Of a stretch of DNA of 47,393 bases, positions 14,938 to 23,320 are shown piece by piece (position 1 is the stretch's first letter; each line of letters opens with the position of its first letter). Source of the stretch: DATGFB01 sp032160545 (GTDB lineage Bacteria; Actinomycetota; Actinomycetes; Mycobacteriales; Jatrophihabitantaceae); assembly GCA_032160545.1 (NCBI GenBank), contig JAVHVN010000180.1:1-47393 (forward strand), read 5' to 3'. The notes beneath the pieces were generated by a model. That model worked only from the letters and a program-made list of their open reading frames with translations. It made no database searches and was not told the DNA's origin. The translations under genes were made by a program, and so were the position numbers.

Positions 14938-15825
14938 ATGACTGCTCTCGACACTCCGCTCACGGCCGAGTCGACCAGCCGGTTCGCCGAGCTGCCGTCG
15001 GGTCTGCGGCTGCACTTCCACCAGGCGGGCGACCCGGCGAACCCGGCCCTCGTCATGCTGCACGGCGGTGGCCCCGGCGCCACCGCCTGGTCGAACTTCG
15101 GGCGCAACCTCGCGGTGCTGTCAGACCGGTTCCACGTGCTCGCGGTCGACCAGCCCGGCTTCGGCCGCTCGAGCAAGCCGGCCGAGCTGGCCACGCAGTT
15201 CTACACGTTCAGCGCGGACGCGGTCCTCGAGTTGCTCGACTCGCTCGGCGTCGAGCAGGCCCACTTCGTCGGCAACTCGCTCGGCGGCGGCACGGCGGTC
15301 CGCTTCGCGCTCGAGCACGGCCGGCGCGCCGGGCGGCTGGTGCTCATGGCACCCGGCGGGCTCGGGTTGAACGTCCTGTCCGCCGACCCCACCGAGGGCA
15401 TCAAGAAGCTGTTCGCGTTCGCGGCCCCGCCCGGGCCGTCCAAGGAGAAGCTCGCCGACTTCCTGCGCACCCTGGTGTACGACCAGTCGATGATCACCGA
15501 CGAGTTGGTCACCGAGCGGTTCGCCTTCGCCTCGGATCCCGAGACGCTCAAGGGCATGGCGGCGATGGGCGCCACCTTCGCCCGTCCCGAGATGATCGAG
15601 CAGGGCATGCTCTGGCGCGAGGCGCACCGGCTGCGGCAGCGGGTGCTGCTGGTCTGGGGACGCGAGGACCGCGTCAACCCGCTCGACGGAGCCCTCGCCG
15701 CTCTCAAGCTGATCCCGCGCGCGCAACTGCACGTCTTCGGCGGGTGCGGGCACTGGGCCATGCTCGAGAAGTTCGACGAGTTCAACCGGCTGACGGCCGA
15801 TTTCATCCTGGACGGTCCGGCATGA
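14938..15825 (+). CDS. hsaD: Meta-cleavage product hydrolase HsaD (4,9-DSHA hydrolase)
   Basis: 295 residues; ATG 14938 directly follows the hsaA TAG. Alpha/beta hydrolase with the oxyanion loop LHGGGPGATAWSNF, nucleophile S114 (GNSLGG), acid D244 (GREDRVNP) and H272 (GCGHWAM). It cleaves the C-C bond of the ring-opened DSHA, releasing HIP (the C/D-ring fragment) and HHD. HIP feeds the FadD3 pathway at 17299-32262. The triad positions agree with characterised HsaD. Confidence 0.95.
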   Translation: MTALDTPLTAESTSRFAELPSGLRLHFHQAGDPANPALVMLHGGGPGATAWSNFGRNLAVLSDRFHVLAVDQPGFGRSSKPAELATQFYTFSADAVLELLDSLGVEQAHFVGNSLGGGTAVRFALEHGRRAGRLVLMAPGGLGLNVLSADPTEGIKKLFAFAAPPGPSKEKLADFLRTLVYDQSMITDELVTERFAFASDPETLKGMAAMGATFARPEMIEQGMLWREAHRLRQRVLLVWGREDRVNPLDGALAALKLIPRAQLHVFGGCGHWAMLEKFDEFNRLTADFILDGPA

Positions 15826-16727
15826 GCATTCGTTCGCTGGCATACCTGCGCATCGAGGCGACCGACGTCGCCGCGTGGCGCGAGTACGGCCTCAAGGTCC
15901 TGGGCCTGGTCGAGGGGAAGGGCGCCGACCCCGAGGCGGTCTACTTCCGCATGGACGACTTCCCGGCCCGGCTGGTCATCGTCGCGAGCGATCGCGACCA
16001 CCTCGCGGTCAGCGGCTGGGAGACCGGGAACGCGGCCGGCCTGCAGGAGATCCGCGACCGCCTCGAGAGCAACGGCGTGCCCTACAAGGAGGGGACGACC
16101 GACGAGCTGGCCGATCGCCGGGTCGACGAGCTGATCCGGTTCGAGGACCCGTCCGGCAACACGCTCGAGGTCTTCCACGGCGCGGCGCTCGAGCACCGGC
16201 GGGTGGTGAGCCCGTACGGGCACCGGTTCGTCACGGGCGAGCAGGGCCTCGGCCACGTCGTGCTCTCGACCGACGACGACGGGGCGGCGCTGCGGTTCTA
16301 CCGCGACGTCCTCGGGTTCCGGCTGCGCGACTCGATGCGGCTGCCGCCGCAGCTGGTGGGCCGCCCGGCCGGCGGCACGCCCGCGTGGTTGCGATTCTTC
16401 GGCTGCAACCCGCGCCACCACAGCCTGGCCTTCCTGCCGCTGCCGACGGCGAGCGGCATCGTGCACCTCATGCTCGAGGTCAAGGACGCCGACGACGTGG
16501 GGCTGTGCCTCGACCGCGCGCTGCGGCGCAAGGTACCGATGTCGGCCACGCTCGGGCGCCACGTCAACGACCTGATGCTGAGCTTCTACATGAAGACCCC
16601 GGGCGGGTTCGACGTCGAGTTCGGCTGCGAGGGCCGGCAGGTGCACGACGAGGACTGGGTCGCGCGCGAGTCGACCGCCGTGAGCCTCTGGGGCCACGAC
16701 TTCACGCTCGGTGCGCAGTACACGTAG
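15822..16727 (+). CDS. hsaC: Extradiol dioxygenase HsaC (3,4-DHSA dioxygenase)
   Basis: 301 residues; ATG 15822 overlaps the hsaD stop by 4 nt. Two vicinal-oxygen-chelate modules (about 1-135 and 140-300). The C-terminal module binds Fe(II) through H145 (GLGHVVLS), H215 (IVHLMLE) and E266 (FDVEFG); catalytic H199/H200 lie in RHHSLAF. It performs meta-cleavage of the catechol 3,4-DHSA. The stop and the hsaB start are 7 nt apart. Confidence 0.95.
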   Translation: MSIRSLAYLRIEATDVAAWREYGLKVLGLVEGKGADPEAVYFRMDDFPARLVIVASDRDHLAVSGWETGNAAGLQEIRDRLESNGVPYKEGTTDELADRRVDELIRFEDPSGNTLEVFHGAALEHRRVVSPYGHRFVTGEQGLGHVVLSTDDDGAALRFYRDVLGFRLRDSMRLPPQLVGRPAGGTPAWLRFFGCNPRHHSLAFLPLPTASGIVHLMLEVKDADDVGLCLDRALRRKVPMSATLGRHVNDLMLSFYMKTPGGFDVEFGCEGRQVHDEDWVARESTAVSLWGHDFTLGAQYT

Positions 16728-16734
16728 CGCCGAG

Positions 16735-17283
16735 ATGGTCACCACCGCGGTCGATCCGACTCACTTCCGGCGCACCCTGGGGCAGTTCTGCACCGGGGTG
16801 ACGGTGATCGCCGCGATGGACGCCGACGAGCCGGTCGGCTTCGCCTGCCAGTCGTTCGCCGCGCTGTCGCTCGACCCGCCGCTCGTCCTGTTCTGCCCCG
16901 GCAAGTCGTCGCGCACCTGGCCGGCCATCGAGGCCGCGGGTGTCTTCTGCGTCAACGTGCTGGCTCATGCGCAGCGCGACGTGTCGGCCACCTTCGGGCG
17001 GGCCGGCGCCGACAAGTTCGCTGCCTGCACCTGGACGCCCGCTCCCTCGGGTGCACCGCGCCTGGACGGCGTGCTGACCTGGATCGACTGCTCGGTCGAC
17101 AGCGTGCTGGACGGCGGCGACCACTGGATCGTCGTCGGCCGGGTCACCGCACTGGGCGACGCCGCCGACGGGCGGCCGCTGCTGTTCTACCGGGGCGCCT
17201 ACACCGGCACCGAGGAGTCGGAACCGACGCCCGGAATCCTCGACAACCTCATCACGTGGTCGCGCCACGACGACTGGTTCTGA
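16735..17283 (+). CDS. hsaB: Flavin reductase HsaB
   Basis: 182 residues from ATG 16735. Flavin-reductase-like split barrel: RRTLGQFCTGVTVIAA, FACQSFAALSLDPPLVLFCPGK (flavin-binding strand) and FYRGAYTG near the end. It supplies reduced flavin to HsaA. Last gene of the hsaADCB operon; it ends 15 nt before the stop of the convergent SnoaL-like gene. Confidence 0.93.
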   Translation: MVTTAVDPTHFRRTLGQFCTGVTVIAAMDADEPVGFACQSFAALSLDPPLVLFCPGKSSRTWPAIEAAGVFCVNVLAHAQRDVSATFGRAGADKFAACTWTPAPSGAPRLDGVLTWIDCSVDSVLDGGDHWIVVGRVTALGDAADGRPLLFYRGAYTGTEESEPTPGILDNLITWSRHDDWF

Positions 17284-17298
17284 AGCGGGATGCGCCGG

Positions 17299-17733
17299 TC
17301 AGCGGCCCGGAATGCCGTGCAGGTAACCCTTCTGCTGTACCCGGCTGGTCATCCGCCAGCCGACGGGGGTGCGGACGAAGCTGTCGCGGTACCAGAGCCC
17401 GACGAACATCTGGTGCTGCTGGCCGTCCGCCCCCGTCATCCACATCGGGTTGTGGCACAGGGTGATGCTGCTGGCCGCGTCGCCGTCGAGTTCGACCTTG
17501 GTGGTGCCGACCAGGTGCTGGTGGCCGTCGAAGAGGTTCAGCGCCTTGTCGAGCCACGGCTTGATCTCCTCGAGCGAGCCCGCCGCACCGCCGGTGGCGG
17601 TGAAGTCGAGCTCCGCGTCGGGGGTGAAGATGCCGTCGAGCTGGTCCCACTCGTGGAAGTCGATCGCGTAGCTGTAAGCGGTGATCAGGTCCTGGATCTC
17701 CAGCCGGTCGGAGAGCTCCTGCTGCGACTTCAT
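17299..17733 (-). CDS. SnoaL/NTF2-like protein, last gene of the fadD3 operon
   Basis: 144 residues from ATG 17733, overlapping the upstream FadE stop by 4 nt. It begins with the typical SnoaL_4 helix DRLEIQDLITAYSYAIDFHEWDQLDGIF and a Tyr/Asp pocket (Y and D of YSYAID), followed by DAELDFTATG and a C-terminal strand WYRDSFVRTPVGWRMTSR. Family members include ketosteroid isomerases and dehydratases. The position suggests that it acts on a steroid C/D-ring CoA intermediate, but no reaction can be named. Not part of the canonical M. tuberculosis set that I recall. Confidence 0.78.
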   Translation of the reverse strand: MKSQQELSDRLEIQDLITAYSYAIDFHEWDQLDGIFTPDAELDFTATGGAAGSLEEIKPWLDKALNLFDGHQHLVGTTKVELDGDAASSITLCHNPMWMTGADGQQHQMFVGLWYRDSFVRTPVGWRMTSRVQQKGYLHGIPGR

Positions 17734-18782
17734 CCGTGCCCCATCCCGATCAGTGCGGCGACCCGCCCGACGTGCTCGGCCGGATCGCCGAACAATTGAG
17801 CGCTGCCGTGCGCCCGTTTGAAGTACAGGTGGGCGTCGTGCTCCCACGTGATCGCGATGCCCCCGTGCAACTGGATCGCCTCGCCCGCCACCGTCGAGAA
17901 CGCCTCCGAGCAATACGCCTTGGCGACGGCTGCGGGCACGCTGCCCTCGATCGCCGCGTACGACGCCGAGCGGGCCGACTCGACCAGCACGTGCAGGTCT
18001 GCCATCCGGTGTTTGAGCGCCTGGAAGCTGCCGATCGGGCGGCCGAACTGCACCCGAACCTTGCTGTACTCGACGGTCGACTCGAGGATGCGCGCCGCTG
18101 CGCCGACCTGCTCGGCCGAGAGCGCGACGCACGCGGCGTCGCGTGCCGATGCCAGCGCGGCGCGGACGTCACCGGCCACCCTGGTGCCCTCGGCACCGTC
18201 GAAGGACACCGTCGCGAGACGGCGGGTCGGGTCCATCGCCGGGCTGCGGGTCGCGGTGACCCCGGGGCTGTCCAGGGCCGACTCGAGCACTGCGTCCGGG
18301 GTGACGACCAGCACGGCGTCCGCACCGTCGCCATCGAGCACGTAGTGGGCGGTGCCGTGGAGCCGACCGTCGTCCAGTCGCGCCGCGCCGTCGTGCCAGC
18401 CGCGCTCGTCGGCCCAGGCGACGGCGACGATCTCGCCCGCCGCGATGCGCGGCAGCAGCCGCTCGCAGGCGCCGGCGTCGTCCAGGGCCAGCAGCAGCTG
18501 CGCCGCGAGCACTGCGCTGCCCAGCAGCGGGGTGGGGGTCAGCGTGCGGCCCAGTTCCTCCATCACGATGTGCGTCTCGGCCAGCGAGGCGCCGGCACCG
18601 CCGTACCGCTCGGGGATCGCGAGCGCCGCGACGCCGATCTGGTCGCACAGCGTGCGCCACAGCTCGACGTCGAACCCGGTGCCCGTCCCGATCGCCTTGC
18701 GCACCGACGCGCTGTCGGAGCGCTGCGTGAGCAACCGTCGCACCGCCGCCCGCAGGCTGCGCTGCTCGTCCTCGCGAATCAC
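17730..18782 (-). CDS. fadE33: Acyl-CoA dehydrogenase, FadE33-like subunit
   Basis: 350 residues from GTG 18782, overlapping the previous TGA. Short ACAD of the alpha2beta2 type: N-terminal LCDQIGVAALAIPERYGGAG, reduced middle beta-domain, then RVQFGRPIGSFQALKHRMADLH (FAD/CoA region) and QLHGGIAITWEHDAHLYFKRA. In M. tuberculosis, FadE31 pairs with FadE32 or FadE33 to dehydrogenate ring-derived CoA esters. The symbol is assigned by gene order (fadE31, then two short partners), so fadE32 and fadE33 could be reversed. Confidence 0.8.
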   Translation of the reverse strand: MIREDEQRSLRAAVRRLLTQRSDSASVRKAIGTGTGFDVELWRTLCDQIGVAALAIPERYGGAGASLAETHIVMEELGRTLTPTPLLGSAVLAAQLLLALDDAGACERLLPRIAAGEIVAVAWADERGWHDGAARLDDGRLHGTAHYVLDGDGADAVLVVTPDAVLESALDSPGVTATRSPAMDPTRRLATVSFDGAEGTRVAGDVRAALASARDAACVALSAEQVGAAARILESTVEYSKVRVQFGRPIGSFQALKHRMADLHVLVESARSASYAAIEGSVPAAVAKAYCSEAFSTVAGEAIQLHGGIAITWEHDAHLYFKRAHGSAQLFGDPAEHVGRVAALIGMGHG

Positions 18783-19753
18783 GGCCGCTGCCCCGGGCGC
18801 AGCGCTGCGGCGACCCGGTCGCGGTGCTCGCGCTGCGTGCCCCACGACGAGACGAGCGCGCGGACCTTGGTGAGCCACAGCGCCAGGTCGTACTCGGCGG
18901 TGTAGCCGATCGCACCGTGCACCTGCAGGGACACGCGCGCGGCCAGGTAGGCGGCGTCCGTGCAGGCGACCTTCGCGGCCGAGACGTCCCGGCCGCGGGT
19001 GGGCAGGCCGTCGCGCACTGCGAGAGCCGCGCCGAACAGCAGCGGCCGGGCCAGCTCGAGCCCCACGGCGGTATCGGCGAGGTGGTGCTTCACGGCCTGG
19101 AAGCTGCCGATCGGCCGGCCGAACTGTGAGCGCTGCTTCGCGTACTCGACCGCCCGGTCGAGCAGGGTGAATCCGGCACCGAGGATCTGCGCGGCGGTTG
19201 CGAGGGCACCGAGGTCGAACGCGAGGACGCTGTCGACACCCTCGGCGACCAGCTCGCCGGGAGCCGCCTGCATGAGGCGACGCGTCGTGTCGACCGAGCT
19301 CTGCTCCTGGACGAACACGGCGCGGTGCAGCGCGGAGCCCGCCACGACATATGCCGTGTCGGCGAGATCACCGTCCACCGCGAACGGCACGTGCGGTGGC
19401 ATGGCGAGCGCGCCGATCTGCTCGCCGGACGCGAGCGCGGCGACGCGGTTCTCGTCGGGCGTGCCGGGCAGCAGCGCCGGCAGAACCGCGATCGACTCGA
19501 CGAGCGGGCCGGGGGCTGCTGCCCGGCCGAGTTCCTCGAAGCCGATCACCAGATCGAGCGCATCGGCCCCGAAGCCGCCGAACTTCTCCGGTGTGCCCAG
19601 CGCGGTAGCCCCCGCGTCGCCGAGCTTCGACCACAACAGCCGGCGGCGGTCCTCGCCGCGACCGCCTGCCCACGACGCGATGTCGGCGCTGCTCAGCAGC
19701 TCGCGCAGGCTGGCGGCGAACCCACGCTGCTCGGCACTCGGTGCGAACCTCAC
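18779..19753 (-). CDS. fadE32: Acyl-CoA dehydrogenase, FadE32-like subunit
   Basis: 324 residues from GTG 19753, overlapping the fadE31 TGA by 4 nt. Short ACAD-like protein: LGTPEKFGGFGADALDLVIGFEELGRA, then RSQFGRPIGSFQAVKHHLAD and LQVHGAIGYTAEYDLALWL. The middle beta-domain is abbreviated, as in heteromeric steroid ACADs, whose FAD sites form at the subunit interface. Presumed partner of FadE31. Length is close to the known FadE32 (about 320 residues). fadE32/fadE33 assignment is by order only. Confidence 0.8.
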   Translation of the reverse strand: MRFAPSAEQRGFAASLRELLSSADIASWAGGRGEDRRRLLWSKLGDAGATALGTPEKFGGFGADALDLVIGFEELGRAAAPGPLVESIAVLPALLPGTPDENRVAALASGEQIGALAMPPHVPFAVDGDLADTAYVVAGSALHRAVFVQEQSSVDTTRRLMQAAPGELVAEGVDSVLAFDLGALATAAQILGAGFTLLDRAVEYAKQRSQFGRPIGSFQAVKHHLADTAVGLELARPLLFGAALAVRDGLPTRGRDVSAAKVACTDAAYLAARVSLQVHGAIGYTAEYDLALWLTKVRALVSSWGTQREHRDRVAAALRPGQRP

Positions 19754-20889
19754 CGGTCACCTCGCGGCAGCCCGAGCAGCCGCTCGGCCACGACGTTGCG
19801 CTGGATCTCGTTCGTCCCGGCGTAGATCGGCCCCGAGAGCGAGAACAGGTAGCCGTCCATCCAGTCGCCGGCCAGTTCGCCGGACGCACCCAGCAGGTCC
19901 AGCGCAGTCTCGTGCAAGGCGACGTCCAGCTGCGACCAGTGCAGCTTGCCGATGCTCGACTCGGCACCGAGCTCGCCGCCGTCGGCGAGCCGGGTGACCG
20001 TCGCCCAGGTGTGCAGCTCGTAGGCGCGCGCTCCGATCCAGGCATCGACGACACGATCCGACGAGGCCGAGTCATCGGGGCGACCCCGCTCGTTCCAGAG
20101 GTCGACGAGCTGCCGGGCCGCGGCCAGGAACCGCCCCGGGCTGCGCAGCGACAGGCCACGCTCGTTGCTTGCTGTGCTCATCGCGACCCGCCAGCCGTCG
20201 CCGACGGCGCCGAGCACGTCCTCGTCGGGCACGAACACCTCGTCGAGGAAGATCTCGGCGAAGCCGGGCTCGCCGTCGAGCTGGGGGATGCCGCGCACCG
20301 TCACTCCGTCGGCACGCAGGTCGAACAGGAAGTAGGTCAGCCCGCGGTGCCGCTCGGCGCCGGGGTCGGAGCGGAACAGGCCGAAGCCGCGGTCGGCGTA
20401 CGTCGCGCGCGTGCTCCAGGTCTTCTGGCCCGACAGCAGCCAGCCCCCGTCCGTGCGCACGGCGCGGCTGCGCAGGCCGGCGAGGTCGCTGCCTGCCTCG
20501 GGTTCGGACCACGCCTGCGCCCAGATCTGGTCCGCGCGCGCCATCGGCGGCAGGATCCGGGCCAGCTGCTCGGGCGTGCCGTGCGCGAACAGCGTCGGTG
20601 CGAGCAGGAAGATGCCGTTCTGACTGACCCGCAGTGGGGCCCGGGCAGCGAAGTACTCCTCCTCGAACACCACCCACTGCAGCAGGGACGCGTCACGGCC
20701 GCCGTACTCGGACGGCCACGCGACGACCGAGAGGCGGGCATCGGCGAGTACGTGCTCCCACTCGCGATGCGCCGCGAAGCCCGCGAGCGTGTCCATCGAC
20801 GCCAGCCGGGGGTCGGGCACGTGCTCGGCGAGAAACGAGCGCACCTCGGCGCGGAAGGCGAGAGTCTGCTCGTCCAGGTCGAGATCCAC
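19750..20889 (-). CDS. fadE31: Acyl-CoA dehydrogenase FadE31
   Basis: 379 residues from GTG 20889; the longer open frame to 21228 runs into the echA gene. Full-length ACAD: AWPSEYGGRDASLLQWVVFEEEYF, AQAWSEPEAGSDLAGL, GQKTWSTRATYADRG, and IYAGTNEIQRNVVAERLLGLPR. The canonical catalytic Glu of the YEGT motif is Ala here; a Glu in the helix-G segment SNERG lies at the position used by isovaleryl-CoA dehydrogenase-type enzymes. Forms heterotetramers with the short FadE proteins encoded just downstream. C/D-ring pathway, cytoplasmic. Confidence 0.88.
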   Translation of the reverse strand: MDLDLDEQTLAFRAEVRSFLAEHVPDPRLASMDTLAGFAAHREWEHVLADARLSVVAWPSEYGGRDASLLQWVVFEEEYFAARAPLRVSQNGIFLLAPTLFAHGTPEQLARILPPMARADQIWAQAWSEPEAGSDLAGLRSRAVRTDGGWLLSGQKTWSTRATYADRGFGLFRSDPGAERHRGLTYFLFDLRADGVTVRGIPQLDGEPGFAEIFLDEVFVPDEDVLGAVGDGWRVAMSTASNERGLSLRSPGRFLAAARQLVDLWNERGRPDDSASSDRVVDAWIGARAYELHTWATVTRLADGGELGAESSIGKLHWSQLDVALHETALDLLGASGELAGDWMDGYLFSLSGPIYAGTNEIQRNVVAERLLGLPRGDR

Positions 20890-21731
20890 TACTCGGCCGC
20901 CGACTTCATCGAGCGGGCGTCCATCCCGCCGAGGGAGTCGGCACCGACCTCGGCGTTGTGCGCGTGCGCGAAGTGGTGCAGCCCGAAGACGGAGTCCATG
21001 CCGTTGCGCATGCCCATCGCGTCCTCGCACTGGTTCACGGCCCGCTTCGTGAGCGCCAGCCCGAACTGCGGCATGGCGGCGATGCGCTCGGCGATGCCGA
21101 GGGTCTCGGCCTCGAGGTCGTCGCGGGGGACGACCCGGTTCACCATGCCCCACTCGTAGGCGCGCTGGGCCGGGAACCGGTCGCCGGTGAACAGGATCTC
21201 CTTGGCCGCCCGCGGCCCGATCACCCACGGGTGCGCGAAGTACTCGACGCCCGGGATGCCCATGCGCACGACCGGGTCGCCGAAGAACGCGTCGTCACTC
21301 GCCACGATCAGGTCGCACACGAAGGCGAGCATCAGTCCGCCGGCGATGCACGCACCCTGCACCATCGCGATGACGGGCTTCGGGATCTCGCGCCAGCGGC
21401 GGCACATGCCGAGGTAGACCTCCATCTCACGGGCGTAGCGCAGGTCACCGCCCTCGCGCCCGACGTGGTCCCACCAGATGATCGCCTCGTTGTCGTAGTG
21501 CAGGTCGACGTCGCGCCCGGGCGTACCGATGTCGTGCCCGGCCGAGAAGTGCTTGCCCGCGCCGGCGAGGACGATCACCTTGACGGCATCGTCGTCGACC
21601 GCGCGCCGGAACGCGGCGTCGAGCGCGTAGGTCATCCTCGAGTTCTGCGCGTTCCGGAACTCGGGGCGGTTCATCGTGACGAGCGCGGTCGTCCCGCGCA
21701 CCTCGTAGGTGACAACCTCGTCCTCAGCCAT
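20889..21731 (-). CDS. Enoyl-CoA hydratase/isomerase family protein
   Basis: 280 residues from ATG 21731, which overlaps the end of fadD3 by 8 nt. Crotonase fold: VTMNRPEFRNAQNSRM, the oxyanion loops KHFSAGHDIG and QGACIAGGLMLAFVCDLIVAS, and DPVVRMGIPGVEY. The insert after AGHDIG (about 30 residues, WWDHVGREGGDLRYAREMEVYL) is distinctive. Located in the FadD3/FadE31 operon, so it probably hydrates a CoA-bound C/D-ring or side-chain intermediate. It is not EchA20, which is at 29795. Not assigned to a numbered EchA. Confidence 0.85.
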   Translation of the reverse strand: MAEDEVVTYEVRGTTALVTMNRPEFRNAQNSRMTYALDAAFRRAVDDDAVKVIVLAGAGKHFSAGHDIGTPGRDVDLHYDNEAIIWWDHVGREGGDLRYAREMEVYLGMCRRWREIPKPVIAMVQGACIAGGLMLAFVCDLIVASDDAFFGDPVVRMGIPGVEYFAHPWVIGPRAAKEILFTGDRFPAQRAYEWGMVNRVVPRDDLEAETLGIAERIAAMPQFGLALTKRAVNQCEDAMGMRNGMDSVFGLHHFAHAHNAEVGADSLGGMDARSMKSAAE

Positions 21732-23277
21732 GCGGTTTCTCCTCATCGCGCAGCAGCCTCTTGAGCGGCTTGCCGGTGGCATTGCGGGGCAGGTCGTCCC
21801 GGAACTCGACGTAGCGTGGCAGCTTGTAGTTCGCCAGTCGCTCCCTGGTGAATGCGACCACCTGCTCCTCGGTGACGGTCGCTCCCGGCCGCCGGATCAC
21901 GAACACCTTGCCGACCTCGCCCAGCCGCTCGTCGGGCACCCCGATCACGGCGGTCTCGGCGACGCCGTCCAACCGGGCCAGCAACTGCTCGACCTCGGCG
22001 GGGTACACGTTGAAGCCGCCGCAGATGTACATGTCCTTCAGCCGGTCGGTGATGCGCAGGTAGCCACGCTCGTCGAGTTCGCCGACGTCCCCGGTGTGCA
22101 GCCAGCCGGCCGCGTCGATCGCCTGTGCCGTGGCCTCCGGGTCGTCCAGGTAGCCGAGCATGACGTTCGGCCCGCGCAGCAGGATCTCGCCGGCCTCGCC
22201 GATGCGCACCTCGAACCCGGCGGTGGCCCGGCCGCAGGTGCGCGCGACCGTCTCGGCGTCGTCGTCGGGCCGGCACATCGTGACGACCACGGCCTCGGTG
22301 AGCCCGTACGCCGTCAGGACGGTCTCGGTGAGCTCGGCCTGCATCCGCTCGACCAGCGCGACCGGGACCGTCGCCGCACCCGTGACCGCGAGGCGCAGGC
22401 TCGTCAGCGCAGCCCGCTCGGGCGCGTCCAGCATGGTCCGGTAGATCGTCGGCGGGCCGGGCAGGACGGTGATCCGCTCGGCCGAGACCAGCCGCATCGC
22501 CTCGGCGACGTCGAACACCGCCTGGGGGACGATCGTCGCGCCAGTCAGCAGGCACGCCAGGATGCCCGCCTTGTAGCCGAAACTGTGGAAGAACGGGTTG
22601 ATCACGAGGTAGCGGTCCCCGGACGTCAACCGGCCACACTGCGCCCACGCCGCGGCTACCCCCAGCGCCTGCCGGTGCGCACTCATCACGCCCTTGCTGC
22701 GACCGGTGGTGCCCGAGGTGAAGACGATGTCGCTGACGTCCTCCGGCGTGACGGCGGCCGCCCGCTCGTCCGCCTCGGCGGTGTCCGCGCTGCTCGCGTC
22801 GGCCCACTCGACGACCGCGGGGTCGGGCGCCCCTGCCCCGGCCACCGGCACCCGCACGACGGTCCGCAGGGCCGGCAGCCCGTCGGGGCCGGCGGCGGCG
22901 AGCAGCGCGGCGAGACGATCGGTGCCGAGGAACGGCCCCGCCACGACCAGCGTCGTGGCGCCGGTGCGCTGCAGGATGTCGAGCGCCTCGTGCCCGGTGA
23001 ACCGGGTGTTGATCGGCACGAGCGTCGCGCCCGCGTAGTGCGCGGCGAGGGCTGCGACCGGCCAGTGCCAGGTGTTGGGCGACCACACCGCGACCCGGTC
23101 GCCGGGCTGCACGCCGCGCGTGATGTGGAACGCGGCGTGCGCCCGCACCCGTGCCTCGAACTCACGCCAGCTCAGGCGGACCGCGCCGTCGACCAGCGCC
23201 TCGGCGTCGGGATCCGCCCGGGCTGCCTCGCGCAGGGCCCGGGGGGTGGTCCACGATGCCGTCTCGATCGTCCCCAT
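21724..23277 (-). CDS. fadD3: HIP-CoA ligase FadD3
   Basis: 517 residues from ATG 23277. Adenylate-forming fold: P-loop FTSGTTGRSKGV, A5 motif YGLTEA, hinge DRLKDMYICGGFNVYPAEVE, and the C-terminal catalytic Lys in GKPLKRLLRDE. FadD3 activates HIP, the C/D-ring remnant made by HsaD, to HIP-CoA, the inducer of KstR2. The ATG directly abuts AGAGGAGG, too close for normal ribosome binding, so either the mRNA is leaderless or initiation is unusual. A KstR2-type operator lies 14 nt upstream. Orthology is supported by the fadE30-ipdF-kstR2-fadA6 order across the promoter. Confidence 0.92.
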   Translation of the reverse strand: MGTIETASWTTPRALREAARADPDAEALVDGAVRLSWREFEARVRAHAAFHITRGVQPGDRVAVWSPNTWHWPVAALAAHYAGATLVPINTRFTGHEALDILQRTGATTLVVAGPFLGTDRLAALLAAAGPDGLPALRTVVRVPVAGAGAPDPAVVEWADASSADTAEADERAAAVTPEDVSDIVFTSGTTGRSKGVMSAHRQALGVAAAWAQCGRLTSGDRYLVINPFFHSFGYKAGILACLLTGATIVPQAVFDVAEAMRLVSAERITVLPGPPTIYRTMLDAPERAALTSLRLAVTGAATVPVALVERMQAELTETVLTAYGLTEAVVVTMCRPDDDAETVARTCGRATAGFEVRIGEAGEILLRGPNVMLGYLDDPEATAQAIDAAGWLHTGDVGELDERGYLRITDRLKDMYICGGFNVYPAEVEQLLARLDGVAETAVIGVPDERLGEVGKVFVIRRPGATVTEEQVVAFTRERLANYKLPRYVEFRDDLPRNATGKPLKRLLRDEEKPHG

Positions 23278-23290
23278 CCTCCTCTAACAA

Positions 23291-23304
23291 AGCAAGTGCT
23301 TGGT
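23291..23304. promoter_or_regulatory. KstR2-type operator, fadD3/fadE30 divergent promoter
   Basis: AGCAAGTGCTTGGT is a perfect match to AnCAAGnnCTTGnT, the known KstR2 operator consensus. It fills most of the 43-bp gap between the fadD3 and fadE30 starts, so binding would block both promoters. A TAGGGT hexamer at 23304-23309 could be the -10 of fadE30. Confidence 0.92.
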
Positions 23305-23320
23305 AGGGTAACCTACCGGC

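Noticed and set aside
14400..15821. Long N-terminal extension of the hsaC frame over hsaA and hsaD
   Set aside because: HsaC family begins at ATG 15822; upstream part is an out-of-frame shadow.
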